Source of the DNA: Flavimobilis massiliensis
GTDB lineage: Bacteria > Actinomycetota > Actinomycetes > Actinomycetales > Cellulomonadaceae
NCBI RefSeq assembly: GCF_900240335.1
Contig: NZ_LT964979.1
Location: forward strand, 1,054,001 to 1,118,000
Direction of reading: 5' to 3'
DNA length: 64,000 nt
Under the pieces are notes generated by a model. That model made no database searches. It was not told the origin of the DNA and saw only the letters and a list, made by a program, of their open reading frames with translations. Below are positions 54,324 to 63,122 of this stretch, in pieces. Position numbers and translations under genes: made by a program. The stretch's first letter is position 1; the number at the start of each line of letters is the position of its first letter.

Positions 54324-55643
54324 TCAGCCGAGCGTCACCGGACGCACGATGTCCGCGACGACGAGAAGGACACTCATCCCGACGAGCAGTACGAACACGC
54401 CGTATGCGACCGGCATCATGCGCGCCGTGTCCGCGGGTCCCGGGTCGGGGCGTCCGCGCCGACGCGCGATCTGCCGCTTCGCGCCCTCGTAGAGGGCACC
54501 CGCGACGTGCCCGCCGTCGAGCGGCAGGAGCGGGATGAGGTTGAAGACGAAGAGCGCGACGTTGAGGTTCGCCAGGAGCGAGAGCCACACCGCGACGCGG
54601 TCGCCGACGGAGACCTCGTCGCCGCCGATTGTGCCGACCTCACCTGCGACGCGGCCGACGCCGACGATGCTCATGACGGACGACGCCGAACGGTCCTCGC
54701 CGGTGACGAGCGTGCGGGCCACGTTCCACACCTGCCCGGGCAGGGTGACGACGACCCTGGCGGTGCCCGAGACCTGTGCCCACAGCTGCTGCGGCACGGC
54801 CGCGAGCGACCTGTCGGCCTCGACCGTCGGCTGCACACCGACGTACGTCGACGTCACGGTGCGTGGCGTGCCGTCCTCCGCGAGGACGGGCTGGCCCTCA
54901 GCGTCGACGACGGTGCGTGTGAGCTCAGCGGGCACGAGCTCGAGCGTGAGGCGCTCGCCAGCCCGCTCGACGACGACCGACGTCAGGTGCGGGCCGACGG
55001 CAGCGATCCGTTCGGTGAGCTCGGCCCAGCCGTCGACCCGCTCCCCGCCGTACTCGACGACACGGTCGCCTGGGACGAGGCCCGCGGCGGCCGCGGGCGA
55101 GACAGGCGCACCGCTCGCGCACGTGTCCGACACGGCCGTCGTCGTCGGCGCGCACGGCACGACGGCTGCGAGCGTCGACGTCGCCGTAGCGACGCCCCAG
55201 CCGAGCGTCACGATACCGAGGAGGACGGCAGCGATGACGAGGTTCATGAAGGGCCCGCCGAGCATGACGACGAGTTTCTTCGGCGCGGAGAGGTTGTAGA
55301 ACGCCCGTGGCTCCTCGCCCGGACGGATCTCCTCGGCCGACACCGCGCGCGCGTCCTCGGCCATCTCCTCGAAGCGACCGCTCCGCGGTTCCGCACCCAC
55401 CGGCACAGGTCGTGCCGGGGCATACATGCCAACGAGCCGCACGAAACCGCCGAGCGGGATCCACTTGAAGCCGTACTCCGTCTCGCCGCGCGTCCACGAG
55501 CGGATCGTCGGGCCGAAACCCACCATGAACTGGCTCACGCGCACGCCGAACTTCTTGGCGGGCACCATGTGGCCGACCTCGTGGAGCGCGATCGACGCGA
55601 GCATGCCGACGACGAAGACGACGACGCCGATGACGTAGCCCAT
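54324..55643 (-). CDS. rip1: Site-2 intramembrane metalloprotease (Rip1/RseP family)
   Basis: 439 aa. The first helix carries the zinc motif HEVGH (SIALHEVGHMVPAKKFGV). A central PDZ domain (about residues 185-260, GLVPGDRVVEYGGERVDGW) and the C-terminal helix with NLIPLLPLDGGH complete the family. It cleaves anti-sigma factors and other membrane proteins within the bilayer. ATG 55643 has AAGGAAG eight bases away; GTG 55652 is the alternative. It sits between dxr and ispG, exactly as rip1 does in M. tuberculosis. Confidence 0.93.
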   Translation of the reverse strand: MGYVIGVVVFVVGMLASIALHEVGHMVPAKKFGVRVSQFMVGFGPTIRSWTRGETEYGFKWIPLGGFVRLVGMYAPARPVPVGAEPRSGRFEEMAEDARAVSAEEIRPGEEPRAFYNLSAPKKLVVMLGGPFMNLVIAAVLLGIVTLGWGVATATSTLAAVVPCAPTTTAVSDTCASGAPVSPAAAAGLVPGDRVVEYGGERVDGWAELTERIAAVGPHLTSVVVERAGERLTLELVPAELTRTVVDAEGQPVLAEDGTPRTVTSTYVGVQPTVEADRSLAAVPQQLWAQVSGTARVVVTLPGQVWNVARTLVTGEDRSASSVMSIVGVGRVAGEVGTIGGDEVSVGDRVAVWLSLLANLNVALFVFNLIPLLPLDGGHVAGALYEGAKRQIARRRGRPDPGPADTARMMPVAYGVFVLLVGMSVLLVVADIVRPVTLG

Positions 55644-55688
55644 CCGGGTCACTTCCTTCCGAGGGCCTCGCGGCCGTGTGCGAACGTG

Positions 55689-56864
55689 TCAGGCGCGGGC
55701 GAGAAGCTCGTGGGCGCGGGCGCGGGCCCACACCTCAGTGTCGAGCACGAGGCTGGGAACGAGATGGGAGGTTCCGGGACCGTCGTGCTCGCCGAGGACC
55801 TGCTCAACGGTCGTGACGATGTCGAGGAAGCCGATACGGCCGGCGAGGAACGCGTCGACGCACTCCTCGTTGACCGCGTTGAGCACCGCGGGGTGGGTCG
55901 CCGATGCCGCGACGGCCTCGCGTGCGAGACGGACCGCCCGGAACGTCGACTCGTCGAGTGGCTCGAAGGTCCACTCCTGCGCCTGCGTCCAGTCGCACGC
56001 CGGGGCGACGTCCGCGACCCGCTCGGGCCACGAGAGGCCGAGCGCGATCGGCAGGCGCATGTCCGGGGGTGACGCCTGCGCGATCGTCGAGCCGTCGTGG
56101 AACTCGACCATCGAGTGGACGACCGACTGCGGGTGCACGACGACCGTGATGTCGTCGACCGGCACGTCGAAAAGCAGGTGCGCCTCGATGAGCTCGAGGC
56201 CCTTGTTCATCATCGACGCCGAGTTCACGGTGACGACCGGGCCCATCGACCACGTCGGGTGGTTGAGCGCCTGCTCGGCCGTGACCGAGCTCATCTGCGC
56301 GCGCGTCCAGCCACGGAACGGGCCGCCCGAGGCAGTGAGGACGAGCCTGCGCACCTCGTCGCGGCGTCCGCCGCGCAACGACTGGGCGATCGCCGAGTGC
56401 TCCGAGTCCACCGGCACGAGCTGGTCCGGACGCGTCACAGCGTCCTTGACGAGCGAGCCACCCACGACGAGCGACTCCTTGTTCGCGAGCGCGAGCGTCG
56501 AGCCCGCGTGGAGCGCCGCAAGCGTCGGGGCGAGCCCGACAGACCCGGTGATCCCGTTGAGGACGACGTCGACGCCAAGACCCGCGACCTGCGCGGCCGC
56601 CCCCGGCCCACCCAGCACCTCGACGCGACGGGCGTCGGCGCCGAGCTCAGCGACGAGCGCGTCACGCCGTGACGCGTCGGCGACCGCGACGACCTCGGCG
56701 CCCGTCGCCCGAACCTGCTGCGCGAGCGCGACGACGTCACCGCCCCCGGCCGCGAGCCCACGGACCCGGAAGAGCTCAGGGTTGCGCGCGACGACGTCGA
56801 GCGCCTGCGTGCCGATCGAGCCCGTCGACCCGAGCAGCGCGAGCGACCGCGGCGCCGCCGTCAC
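55689..56864 (-). CDS. dxr: 1-deoxy-D-xylulose 5-phosphate reductoisomerase
   Basis: 391 aa. NADPH-binding LLGSTGSIGTQALDVV starts the protein; metal and substrate residues lie in LANKESLVVGG, VPVDSEHSAIAQSL and MNKGLELIEAH. It makes 2-C-methylerythritol 4-phosphate, the first committed MEP intermediate. GTG 56864 overlaps the stop of the upstream DivIVA-repeat gene in a GTGA. Confidence 0.96.
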   Translation of the reverse strand: MTAAPRSLALLGSTGSIGTQALDVVARNPELFRVRGLAAGGGDVVALAQQVRATGAEVVAVADASRRDALVAELGADARRVEVLGGPGAAAQVAGLGVDVVLNGITGSVGLAPTLAALHAGSTLALANKESLVVGGSLVKDAVTRPDQLVPVDSEHSAIAQSLRGGRRDEVRRLVLTASGGPFRGWTRAQMSSVTAEQALNHPTWSMGPVVTVNSASMMNKGLELIEAHLLFDVPVDDITVVVHPQSVVHSMVEFHDGSTIAQASPPDMRLPIALGLSWPERVADVAPACDWTQAQEWTFEPLDESTFRAVRLAREAVAASATHPAVLNAVNEECVDAFLAGRIGFLDIVTTVEQVLGEHDGPGTSHLVPSLVLDTEVWARARAHELLARA

Positions 56865-57424
56865 TCGACCCCCAGGAGCACCTCGACGGCACGCGTGAGG
56901 AACGCGTCGACGGGTCCGACCGCATACCCGTCGCGGCCCCGACGAGTCCGGAAGCGGGCCTCGCGCACCTCGGTGCTCGTGAGCGGCTCGCCCCGGTCGA
57001 AGTAGCCGACGAGTCGCGCGCACAGCGCGTCAACGTCGTCCGCGTCGTACGACGCCTCGCCACGCGCGCCGGGCGCGAAACGCTCGCCGTCCGGGCGACC
57101 GAGACGGCCGTAGAGGGTGCGGGCCTTCTCAGCGAGCTGCGCCATCCACGCCTGCTGACCGTGCGCCGCGACGAACTCGGCGCGCTCGCGAGCGACGAAC
57201 GCCGCCTCGAGCCGGTCGAGCGCAGCGTCGACCGCGCCCGTCTCGTAAGCGTTACGACGGACGACGGGGAACGCGACCCGATGGATCGCCGCGGCGTCGA
57301 GCGTCGCCGCACCCGGGGCTCCCGAGCCCTCGTACTCGGCTCGGGCGCACGCGAACAACGCGTCGACCTCATCGGCGGCATACCCCCGCCGCAGACCCGT
57401 CGTCGTGGGGAAGGTGCCGGTCAT
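56861..57424 (-). CDS. Small protein of DivIVA-type repeats
   Basis: 187 aa. Four short units with the pattern aromatic/Tyr-x(4)-VDA-x(2-3)-hydrophobic recur: GYAADEVDALFACARAEYE, AYETGAVDAALDRLEAAF, SYDADDVDALCARLVGYF and GYAVGPVDAFLTRAVEVLL. They match the actinobacterial DivI1A/DivIVA-domain repeat (TIGR03544-like). No coiled coil long enough for full DivIVA is present. It may help localise an activity at membranes of negative curvature, but this is unproved. It overlaps rlmN (ATGA) upstream and dxr (GTGA) downstream. Confidence 0.75.
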   Translation of the reverse strand: MTGTFPTTTGLRRGYAADEVDALFACARAEYEGSGAPGAATLDAAAIHRVAFPVVRRNAYETGAVDAALDRLEAAFVARERAEFVAAHGQQAWMAQLAEKARTLYGRLGRPDGERFAPGARGEASYDADDVDALCARLVGYFDRGEPLTSTEVREARFRTRRGRDGYAVGPVDAFLTRAVEVLLGVE

Positions 57425-58554
57425 GAGGCCTCCTCGGCTGCGAGCTGGCCGCACGCCCCGTCGATGTCCGAGCCGCGGGTGTCCCGGATCGTCGTGGGGA
57501 TGCCGTGCCCGCGCAGTCGCGCCACGAACTCCTCCTCGACGGCTGGGTCGCTCGCGGTCCACTTCGAGCCGGGCGTGGGGTTGAGCGGGATCGGGTTGGC
57601 GTGCACCCAGCCGTGGCCCCGCGCGTTGAGCTTCTTGCCGAGCAGATCGGCCCGCCACGCATGGTCGTTGATGTCACGGATGAGTGCGTACTCGATGCTC
57701 ACACGTCGGCCCGTCACCTCGTAGTAGGCGCGCGCCGCGTCGAGCGTCTCGTCGACGGACCAGCGCGTGTTGATGGGCACGAGCTCCGAGCGCAGCTCGT
57801 CGTCGGGCGCGTGGAGCGACAGGGCGAGCGTGAGCGGCAGCCCCTCCTGGGAGAGTCGCTTGATCGCCGGCACGAGACCGACGGTCGACACCGTGATGTT
57901 GCGCGCCGACATGCCCAGGCCGTCCGGGACGGGCGCGACGAGCTGCCGGATCGTGCCCATGACGGCCTTGTAGTTGGCGAGCGGCTCCCCCATGCCCATG
58001 AAGACGAGGTTCGTGAGGCGGCCGGGGCCGCCGGGGATCTCGCCGCGGTCGAGCGCGCGCGCGGCGTCTCGCACCTGCTCGACGATCTCTGCGGTCGAGA
58101 GGTTGCGGGTGAGGCCGAGTTGGCCGGTCGCGCAGAACGGGCACGCCATGCCGCAGCCGGCCTGGCTCGAGACGCACAGCGTCGACCGATGCGGGTAGCG
58201 CATGAGCACCGACTCGACACGCGCCTGGTCGAACATGCGCCACAGCGTCTTGACGGTCGTGCCGCCGTCCGCCGTCATGACACGCGTGCTGCGCAGCAGC
58301 GGCGGGAAGAACGCCTCGACGAGCCGGTCACGCGTCGCCGCGGGAAGATCCGTCATCTCAGCGGGGTCCGCCGTGAGGTGGCCGTAGTAGTGCTGACTGA
58401 TCTGCTTGGCCCGGAACGGCTTCTCCCCCAGGCCCGTGACGACCTCGACCCGCTCGGCGGGAGTGAGGTCGGCGAAGTGGCGCGGCGGCTTGCCGCGCCG
58501 TCCAGCGGCGGGAGTCGAGAGGTCGAGCGTCACGGGGACGCGGCGGTCGGTCAT
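57421..58554 (-). CDS. rlmN: 23S rRNA (adenine-2503-C2)-methyltransferase
   Basis: 377 aa radical-SAM enzyme. The cluster motif CGMACPFC, GLTRNLSTAEIVEQV, VFMGMGEPLANY and the C-terminal Cys in DIDGACGQL (thiyl partner) are as in RlmN. It methylates A2503 of 23S rRNA and A37 of some tRNAs. ATG 58554 was chosen because the family begins near PVTLDLSTPAAGRRGKPPRHFADL. It follows cdsA after 25 bases. Confidence 0.95.
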   Translation of the reverse strand: MTDRRVPVTLDLSTPAAGRRGKPPRHFADLTPAERVEVVTGLGEKPFRAKQISQHYYGHLTADPAEMTDLPAATRDRLVEAFFPPLLRSTRVMTADGGTTVKTLWRMFDQARVESVLMRYPHRSTLCVSSQAGCGMACPFCATGQLGLTRNLSTAEIVEQVRDAARALDRGEIPGGPGRLTNLVFMGMGEPLANYKAVMGTIRQLVAPVPDGLGMSARNITVSTVGLVPAIKRLSQEGLPLTLALSLHAPDDELRSELVPINTRWSVDETLDAARAYYEVTGRRVSIEYALIRDINDHAWRADLLGKKLNARGHGWVHANPIPLNPTPGSKWTASDPAVEEEFVARLRGHGIPTTIRDTRGSDIDGACGQLAAEEAS

Positions 58555-58579
58555 GAGGATCAGCTTCCGGTGGGACGGT

Positions 58580-59428
58580 TCAGCCGCCGAGGGCGGCCGA
58601 CAGCATGAGGTAGGCGAAGGGCGCGGTGAGCAGGAGCGAGTCCAGGCGGTCGAGGACACCGCCGTGACCGGGCAGGAGCGTGCCCATGTCCTTGAGCCCG
58701 AGGTCCCGCTTGAGGAGCGACTCCGCGAGGTCGCCGAACGTCCCCGTCACGGGCGTCGCGAGTCCGAGGGCGACGCCCCACCACCACGGGCCGTCGAGCA
58801 GGACCATGCCGACGACACCGACGAGCGACGCGAGCAGGAACGATCCGGCGAGGCCCTCCCAGCTCTTCTTCGGGGAGATCGACGGCGCGAGCGGGTGCTT
58901 GCCGAAACGCACCCCCGCGAAGAACCCGCCTGTGTCGCTCGCGACGGGCAGGAGGATGAAGAGCAGGACGCGCCACGTGCCGTCGGGGTGCGCGAGCATG
59001 AGCATCGCGAACCCCGCCATGAGCGGCAGGTATGCGACGGCAAACGTCGAGGCAGCAGTGTCACGGAGCCCACTAGGGCCGTAACCGTCGAGGGCCCGCC
59101 ACACGAGGGCACCGAGGACCGTGAGCGTGAACGCGACGAACATCGCCTCCGGCCCGGCGAGGTACGCGGAGACGAGGATCCCAGCGGCCCCGACCCACAG
59201 CGGTGCGAGAGGCAGGTGGACGTCGCGGCGCGCGAACGCCTGCGACAGCTCCCACAGCGCCGCAGCCACGGCGATGACGGCGAGCCCGACGAAGGCGGGC
59301 TGCCACACGAAGAGGGCGAGACCGACGACGACGAGCAGGCCTGCGCCGACCGCGACCGCCATGGGCAGGTCGCGGCCGGAGCGGCCGGTCGTCGTCGCGG
59401 GCGCTGCGCCCTCAGGCATCTCGGGCAT
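58580..59428 (-). CDS. cdsA: Phosphatidate cytidylyltransferase
   Basis: 282 aa integral membrane protein with seven or eight helices. The CDS signature is visible in LLPVASDTGGFFAGVRFGKHPLAPSISPKKSWEGLAGS and in FGDLAESLLKRDLGLKDMGTLLPGHGGVLDRLDS. It makes CDP-diacylglycerol, the substrate of PgsA. Its ATG shares one base with the frr stop (TGATG), so the genes are coupled. Confidence 0.95.
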   Translation of the reverse strand: MPEMPEGAAPATTTGRSGRDLPMAVAVGAGLLVVVGLALFVWQPAFVGLAVIAVAAALWELSQAFARRDVHLPLAPLWVGAAGILVSAYLAGPEAMFVAFTLTVLGALVWRALDGYGPSGLRDTAASTFAVAYLPLMAGFAMLMLAHPDGTWRVLLFILLPVASDTGGFFAGVRFGKHPLAPSISPKKSWEGLAGSFLLASLVGVVGMVLLDGPWWWGVALGLATPVTGTFGDLAESLLKRDLGLKDMGTLLPGHGGVLDRLDSLLLTAPFAYLMLSAALGG

Positions 59429-59985
59429 CAGACCTCGAGAAGCTCCGTCTCCTTGGCCGCGAGGATCGCGTCGACCTCGTCGGTATGGCGCTTCGTGAGG
59501 GCGTCGAGCTCCTTCTCAGCCCGCGTCACCTCGTCCTCGCCCGCGTCGCCGTCCTTGACGAGACGGTCGAGGACGTCCTTGGCCTTGCGTCGCACCGCGC
59601 GAATCGAGACGCGAGCGTCCTCGGCCTTCGTCTTGGCGAGCTTGACGTAGTCGCGGCGGCGCTCCTCCGTGAGGGAGGGCAGGATGACACGGACGACGTT
59701 GCCGTCGTTCGACGGGTTGACGCCGAGGTCCGAGTCGCGCAGTGCCTTCTCGATCGCGGACATCGCAGTCTTGTCGAACGGTGAGATGAGCACCGTGCGC
59801 GCCTCCGTGACGTTGAACGACGCGAGCTGCTGCAGGGGCGTGGGCGTCCCGTAGTACTCGACGAAGATCTTCGCGAACATCGCGGCGTTCGCGCGGCCCG
59901 TGCGGATCGCGCCGAAGTCCTCCTTGGCGACCTCGATCGCCTTGTCCATCTTCTCCTCGGCTTCGAGAAGGGTCTCGTCGATCAC
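59428..59985 (-). CDS. frr: Ribosome recycling factor
   Basis: 185 aa, exact family length. Opening MIDETLLEAEEKMDKAIEVAK, central YYGTPTPLQQLASFNV and DLGVNPSNDGNVVRVILPSLTEERR are diagnostic. It splits post-termination ribosomes with EF-G. Start is GTG 59985, with AGGAG five bases upstream. Confidence 0.97.
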   Translation of the reverse strand: MIDETLLEAEEKMDKAIEVAKEDFGAIRTGRANAAMFAKIFVEYYGTPTPLQQLASFNVTEARTVLISPFDKTAMSAIEKALRDSDLGVNPSNDGNVVRVILPSLTEERRRDYVKLAKTKAEDARVSIRAVRRKAKDVLDRLVKDGDAGEDEVTRAEKELDALTKRHTDEVDAILAAKETELLEV

Positions 59986-60002
59986 CGGTGCTCCTTGTCT
60001 GA

Positions 60003-60018
60003 GCCGCCCGGGGGCGGC
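60003..60018 (-). terminator. Short hairpin between pyrH and frr
   Basis: GCCGCCC-GG-GGGCGGC-type stem in the 80-base pyrH-frr gap. It is too short and tight to be sure of termination; pyrH and frr are usually co-transcribed. Confidence 0.25.
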
Positions 60019-60065
60019 ACGTACGGGTTCGTCGTGCTGAGGTCTTGTGAGGGTCGCGCAGACGG

Positions 60066-60788
60066 TCAGCCCGCGGTCACCACGGTCCCGATGTTCTCAC
60101 CCACGAGGGCGCGGGTCACGTTCCCAGGCTCTCCCATGCCGAACACGCGCATCTTCACGCCGTTGTCCATGCACAGGCTGAACGCGGTCGAGTCAACGAC
60201 CTTGAGGCCGCGCTGGAGCGCGTCCGAGTACGTGAGGGTGTCGAGGCGCTTCGCGGTCGGGTCGGTGTTCGGGTCCGCGGTGTAGACACCGTCGACCCCG
60301 TTCTTCCCCATGAGCACCTCGTCGCACCGGGTCTCGAGGGCGCGCTGGACGGCGACGGTGTCGGTCGAGAAGTACGGCATGCCGGCCCCGGCGCCGAAGA
60401 TGACGACGCGGCCCTTCTCCATGTGCCGGATCGCGCGCAGCGGGATGTAGTTCTCGGCGACCTGGCCCATGGCGATCGCCGTCTGGACGCGGGTCGACTG
60501 GCCGGCCTGCTCGAGGAAGTCTTGGAGAGCGAGGCAGTTCATCACGGTGCCGAGCATCCCCATGTAGTCGGCGCGGGCGCGGTCGATGCCGCGCTGGGAG
60601 AGCTCGGCGCCGCGGAAGAAGTTACCTCCGCCGACGACGATCGCGATCTGCACGCCGCGGGCCGCGGCCGCGGCGATCTCGGCGGCGATCCGCTGGACGA
60701 CGTCGGGTGCGAGCCCGATCTGGCCACCTCCGAACATCTCGCCCGAGAGCTTGAGCAGGACTCGGCGGGGTGCGGCGGACTCGGTCAT
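60066..60788 (-). CDS. pyrH: Uridylate kinase
   Basis: 240 aa, the bacterial UMP kinase of the amino-acid kinase fold. VLLKLSGEMFGG, VVGGGNFFRGAEL, IFGAGAGMPYFSTDTVAVQRA and KNGVDGVYTADP are conserved. It phosphorylates UMP to UDP. ATG 60788 has GAGGAG five bases upstream. A perfect hairpin precedes it after tsf. Confidence 0.97.
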   Translation of the reverse strand: MTESAAPRRVLLKLSGEMFGGGQIGLAPDVVQRIAAEIAAAAARGVQIAIVVGGGNFFRGAELSQRGIDRARADYMGMLGTVMNCLALQDFLEQAGQSTRVQTAIAMGQVAENYIPLRAIRHMEKGRVVIFGAGAGMPYFSTDTVAVQRALETRCDEVLMGKNGVDGVYTADPNTDPTAKRLDTLTYSDALQRGLKVVDSTAFSLCMDNGVKMRVFGMGEPGNVTRALVGENIGTVVTAG

Positions 60789-60830
60789 CGGGACTCCTCG
60801 GTGCGACGTGGGGGACGGTGGGCGGGTGCG

Positions 60831-60868
60831 CCGTCGGCCCGGCCCCGGAGACGGGGCCGGGCCGACGG
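60831..60868 (-). terminator. Terminator hairpin after tsf
   Basis: A perfect 16-bp GC stem (60831-60846 with 60853-60868) and a 6-base loop lie 14 bases past the tsf stop. No U-tract. It separates rpsB-tsf from pyrH. Confidence 0.8.
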
Positions 60869-60882
60869 TGAGGACGACCGGG

Positions 60883-61728
60883 TCAGTTGCCGACGCGGAA
60901 GCGGACGAACGACACGATCGTGCCGCCGGCTTCCTTCGCGGCCTGACCGACCTTCTTCGAGGGGTCCTTCGCGAGCGGCTGCTCGAGGAGGACGACGTCC
61001 TCGAAGAACTTGCCGAGACGGTTCTCGGCGATCTTCGCGATGATGTGGTCAGGCTTCTTGCCACCCTCGTTACGGGCGGTCTCCTCGGCGATGCGACGCT
61101 CGTTGTCGACCTTCTCCGCCGGGACGTCCTCGCGGGAGAGGAAGTCGGGCGCGAGGGCGGCGACGTGCTGCGCGACGTCCTTGCCGACCGCGGCACCGGC
61201 CTCGTCGGTGACGACAAGGACACCGATCGTCGGCGGGAGGTCCTTGGCCGTGCGGTGCACGTAGCTCGTGACCTTGGGGCCCGAGGCGGCCGCGACGCGA
61301 CGCAGGACGACCTTCTCGCCGATGCCGGCGGCCAGCGTCGTGATCGTGTCGGCGACGGTGCCCTCGGCGGTCGGCGCCGCGAGGGCGCTCTCGACGTCGG
61401 TCGCACCCGCGGCGACGACGGCCGCGAGGACCGTGTCGGCGAGGTCGATGAACTTCTCGTTCTTCGCGACGAAGTCGGTCTCGCAGTTGAGCTCGATGAT
61501 CGTGCCGGTCTCGCCGGCGTCGGACGGGCGGATGTCGACGGCCACGAGGCCCTCGGTGGTCTCGCGGTCCTCACGCTTCGAGACGCCCTTGAGGCCCTTG
61601 ATGCGGAGGAGCTCGAGCGCCTTCTCCGAGTTGCCGTCAGCCTCGTCAAGAGCCTTCTTGACGTCGAGCATGCCGGCGCCCGTGCGCTCGCGCAGAGCCT
61701 TGATGTCAGCGGCGGTGTAGTTCGCCAT
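60883..61728 (-). CDS. tsf: Elongation factor Ts
   Basis: 281 aa. The N-terminal UBA-like domain (IKALRERTGAGMLDVKKALDEADGN), ELNCETDFVAKNEKF and later KKPDHIIAKIAENRLGKFFEDVVLLEQPL are diagnostic. It exchanges GDP on EF-Tu. It follows rpsB after an 86-base gap that holds a hairpin. Confidence 0.97.
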   Translation of the reverse strand: MANYTAADIKALRERTGAGMLDVKKALDEADGNSEKALELLRIKGLKGVSKREDRETTEGLVAVDIRPSDAGETGTIIELNCETDFVAKNEKFIDLADTVLAAVVAAGATDVESALAAPTAEGTVADTITTLAAGIGEKVVLRRVAAASGPKVTSYVHRTAKDLPPTIGVLVVTDEAGAAVGKDVAQHVAALAPDFLSREDVPAEKVDNERRIAEETARNEGGKKPDHIIAKIAENRLGKFFEDVVLLEQPLAKDPSKKVGQAAKEAGGTIVSFVRFRVGN

Positions 61729-61777
61729 GGGTGGTCACCCTTTGCGTTCGGTCTGGACGGTGGTCGGTGGTGGACCG

Positions 61778-61809
61778 GTGCGGCCGGGCGGTGTCCCGCC
61801 CGGCCGCAC
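61778..61809 (-). terminator. Hairpin between rpsB and tsf
   Basis: A perfect 14-bp stem (61778-61791 with 61796-61809) and a 4-base loop start just past the rpsB stop. It may attenuate rather than end transcription, to give more S2 than EF-Ts. Confidence 0.6.
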
Positions 61810-61814
61810 GTCGG

Positions 61815-62690
61815 TCACTCGGCCGCGGGGGCCTCGGCGGCGGGCGCCTCAGCGACAGCAGCCTTGGCGGCCGGCGTCTCGGCAGCGGGAGCCTCGGCTG
61901 CGGCCTCGGTGGCCGGCGCGGCCGCCGCGTCGCCCGCGAGGAGCTCCTGCTCCCACTCGGCGAGCGGCTCGGCCGGCGCCTCGGCGCCGGAACGGCCCTG
62001 CGAGCGCGAGACGAGACCGTCGGCGACGGCGTCCGCGATCACGCGGGTGAGGAGACCGACGGCGCGGATCGCGTCGTCGTTGCCCGGGATCTTGTAGTCG
62101 ACGACGTCAGGGTCGCAGTTGGTGTCGAGGATCGCGACGACCGGGATGTTGAGCTTGCGCGCCTCGTCGACGGCGAGGTGCTCCTTGTTCGTGTCGACGA
62201 TCCACACGGCCGAGGGAACCTTGGCCATGTCACGGATGCCGCCGAGCGTCTTCGTGAGCTTGTCCTTCTCACGACGGAGCACGAGGAGCTCCTTCTTCGT
62301 GAGGTTCGAGCCAGCGACGTCGTCGAAGTCGATCTGCTCGAGCTCCTTCATGCGCTGGAGGCGCTTGTGAACCGTGCCGAAGTTCGTGAGCATGCCACCG
62401 AGCCAGCGGTGGTTGACGTAGGGCATGCCCACGCGGGTCGCCTGCTCGGCGACGGCCTCCTGGGCCTGCTTCTTCGTGCCGACGAAGAGGATGGAGCCGC
62501 CGTGCGCGACGGTCTGCTTGACGAACTCGTAGGCCGTGTCGATGTACGACAGCGACTGCTGGAGGTCGACGATGTAGATGCCGTTGCGCTCCGTGAAGAT
62601 GAATCGCTTCATCTTCGGGTTCCAGCGGCGGGTCTGGTGCCCGAAGTGGACACCGCTCTCGAGGAGCTGGCGCATGGTCACGACTGCCAT
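61815..62690 (-). CDS. rpsB: 30S ribosomal protein S2
   Basis: 291 aa. MRQLLESGVHFGHQTRRWNPKM, NHRWLGGMLTNFGTV and VDTNKEHLAVDEARKLNIPVVAILDTNCDPD are typical. A ~45-residue Ala/Glu/Pro-rich tail (about residues 245-291) extends beyond the core, as in other high-GC actinobacteria. ATG 62690 has GGAAGGAAG upstream. A long leader region precedes it. Confidence 0.97.
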   Translation of the reverse strand: MAVVTMRQLLESGVHFGHQTRRWNPKMKRFIFTERNGIYIVDLQQSLSYIDTAYEFVKQTVAHGGSILFVGTKKQAQEAVAEQATRVGMPYVNHRWLGGMLTNFGTVHKRLQRMKELEQIDFDDVAGSNLTKKELLVLRREKDKLTKTLGGIRDMAKVPSAVWIVDTNKEHLAVDEARKLNIPVVAILDTNCDPDVVDYKIPGNDDAIRAVGLLTRVIADAVADGLVSRSQGRSGAEAPAEPLAEWEQELLAGDAAAAPATEAAAEAPAAETPAAKAAVAEAPAAEAPAAE

Positions 62691-63122
62691 GGCACTTCCT
62701 TCCGACACGGCGGCGGATCCTCCGCCCGTCCGTGCACGTCCGGCGGCCCCTGCGGGGCCGCGTGGTGGTTGTCGACCCTGCGCCGGGAGGCGAGGGTCCC
62801 TGGCACCCCGTCCCGCGAGCACCGGCCGGAGCCGGACCACGTCGCGTGACCCTGGACGACCCGGCGCGAGGCGCGACGGGGTAATGGCCAGGAGGGAGGT
62901 GCGCGATGTCCCTGGGGGCGACGTGCAGGCACGGCACACCCAGAGCAGATCCATCGTACCCGACGACTCCCCTGGTCCCGGACTCCGGACGGTGTGACGA
63001 AGCCACCACCGCGCGCCGCACCCCCGGGTCCGTGCCTGACCACAGACCAGCTGTCGCGCCCCCTCTCCACCGATGGCCGGGCGCGGAATGCGCACCGCAC
63101 GAACGCGGTGTGAAGTGGCTGC
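62691..63122 (-). other. rpsB leader and divergent intergenic region
   Basis: 432 bases without a supported gene between divergent rpsB and the M23-like gene. On the minus strand TACGAT (complement of 62953-62958) is a -10 candidate that would give a ~255-base rpsB leader. An 8-bp GC stem lies at 62743-62761. Such a long leader could host autoregulation by S2, but no known motif was identified. No clear promoter was found for the M23-like gene. Confidence 0.35.
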
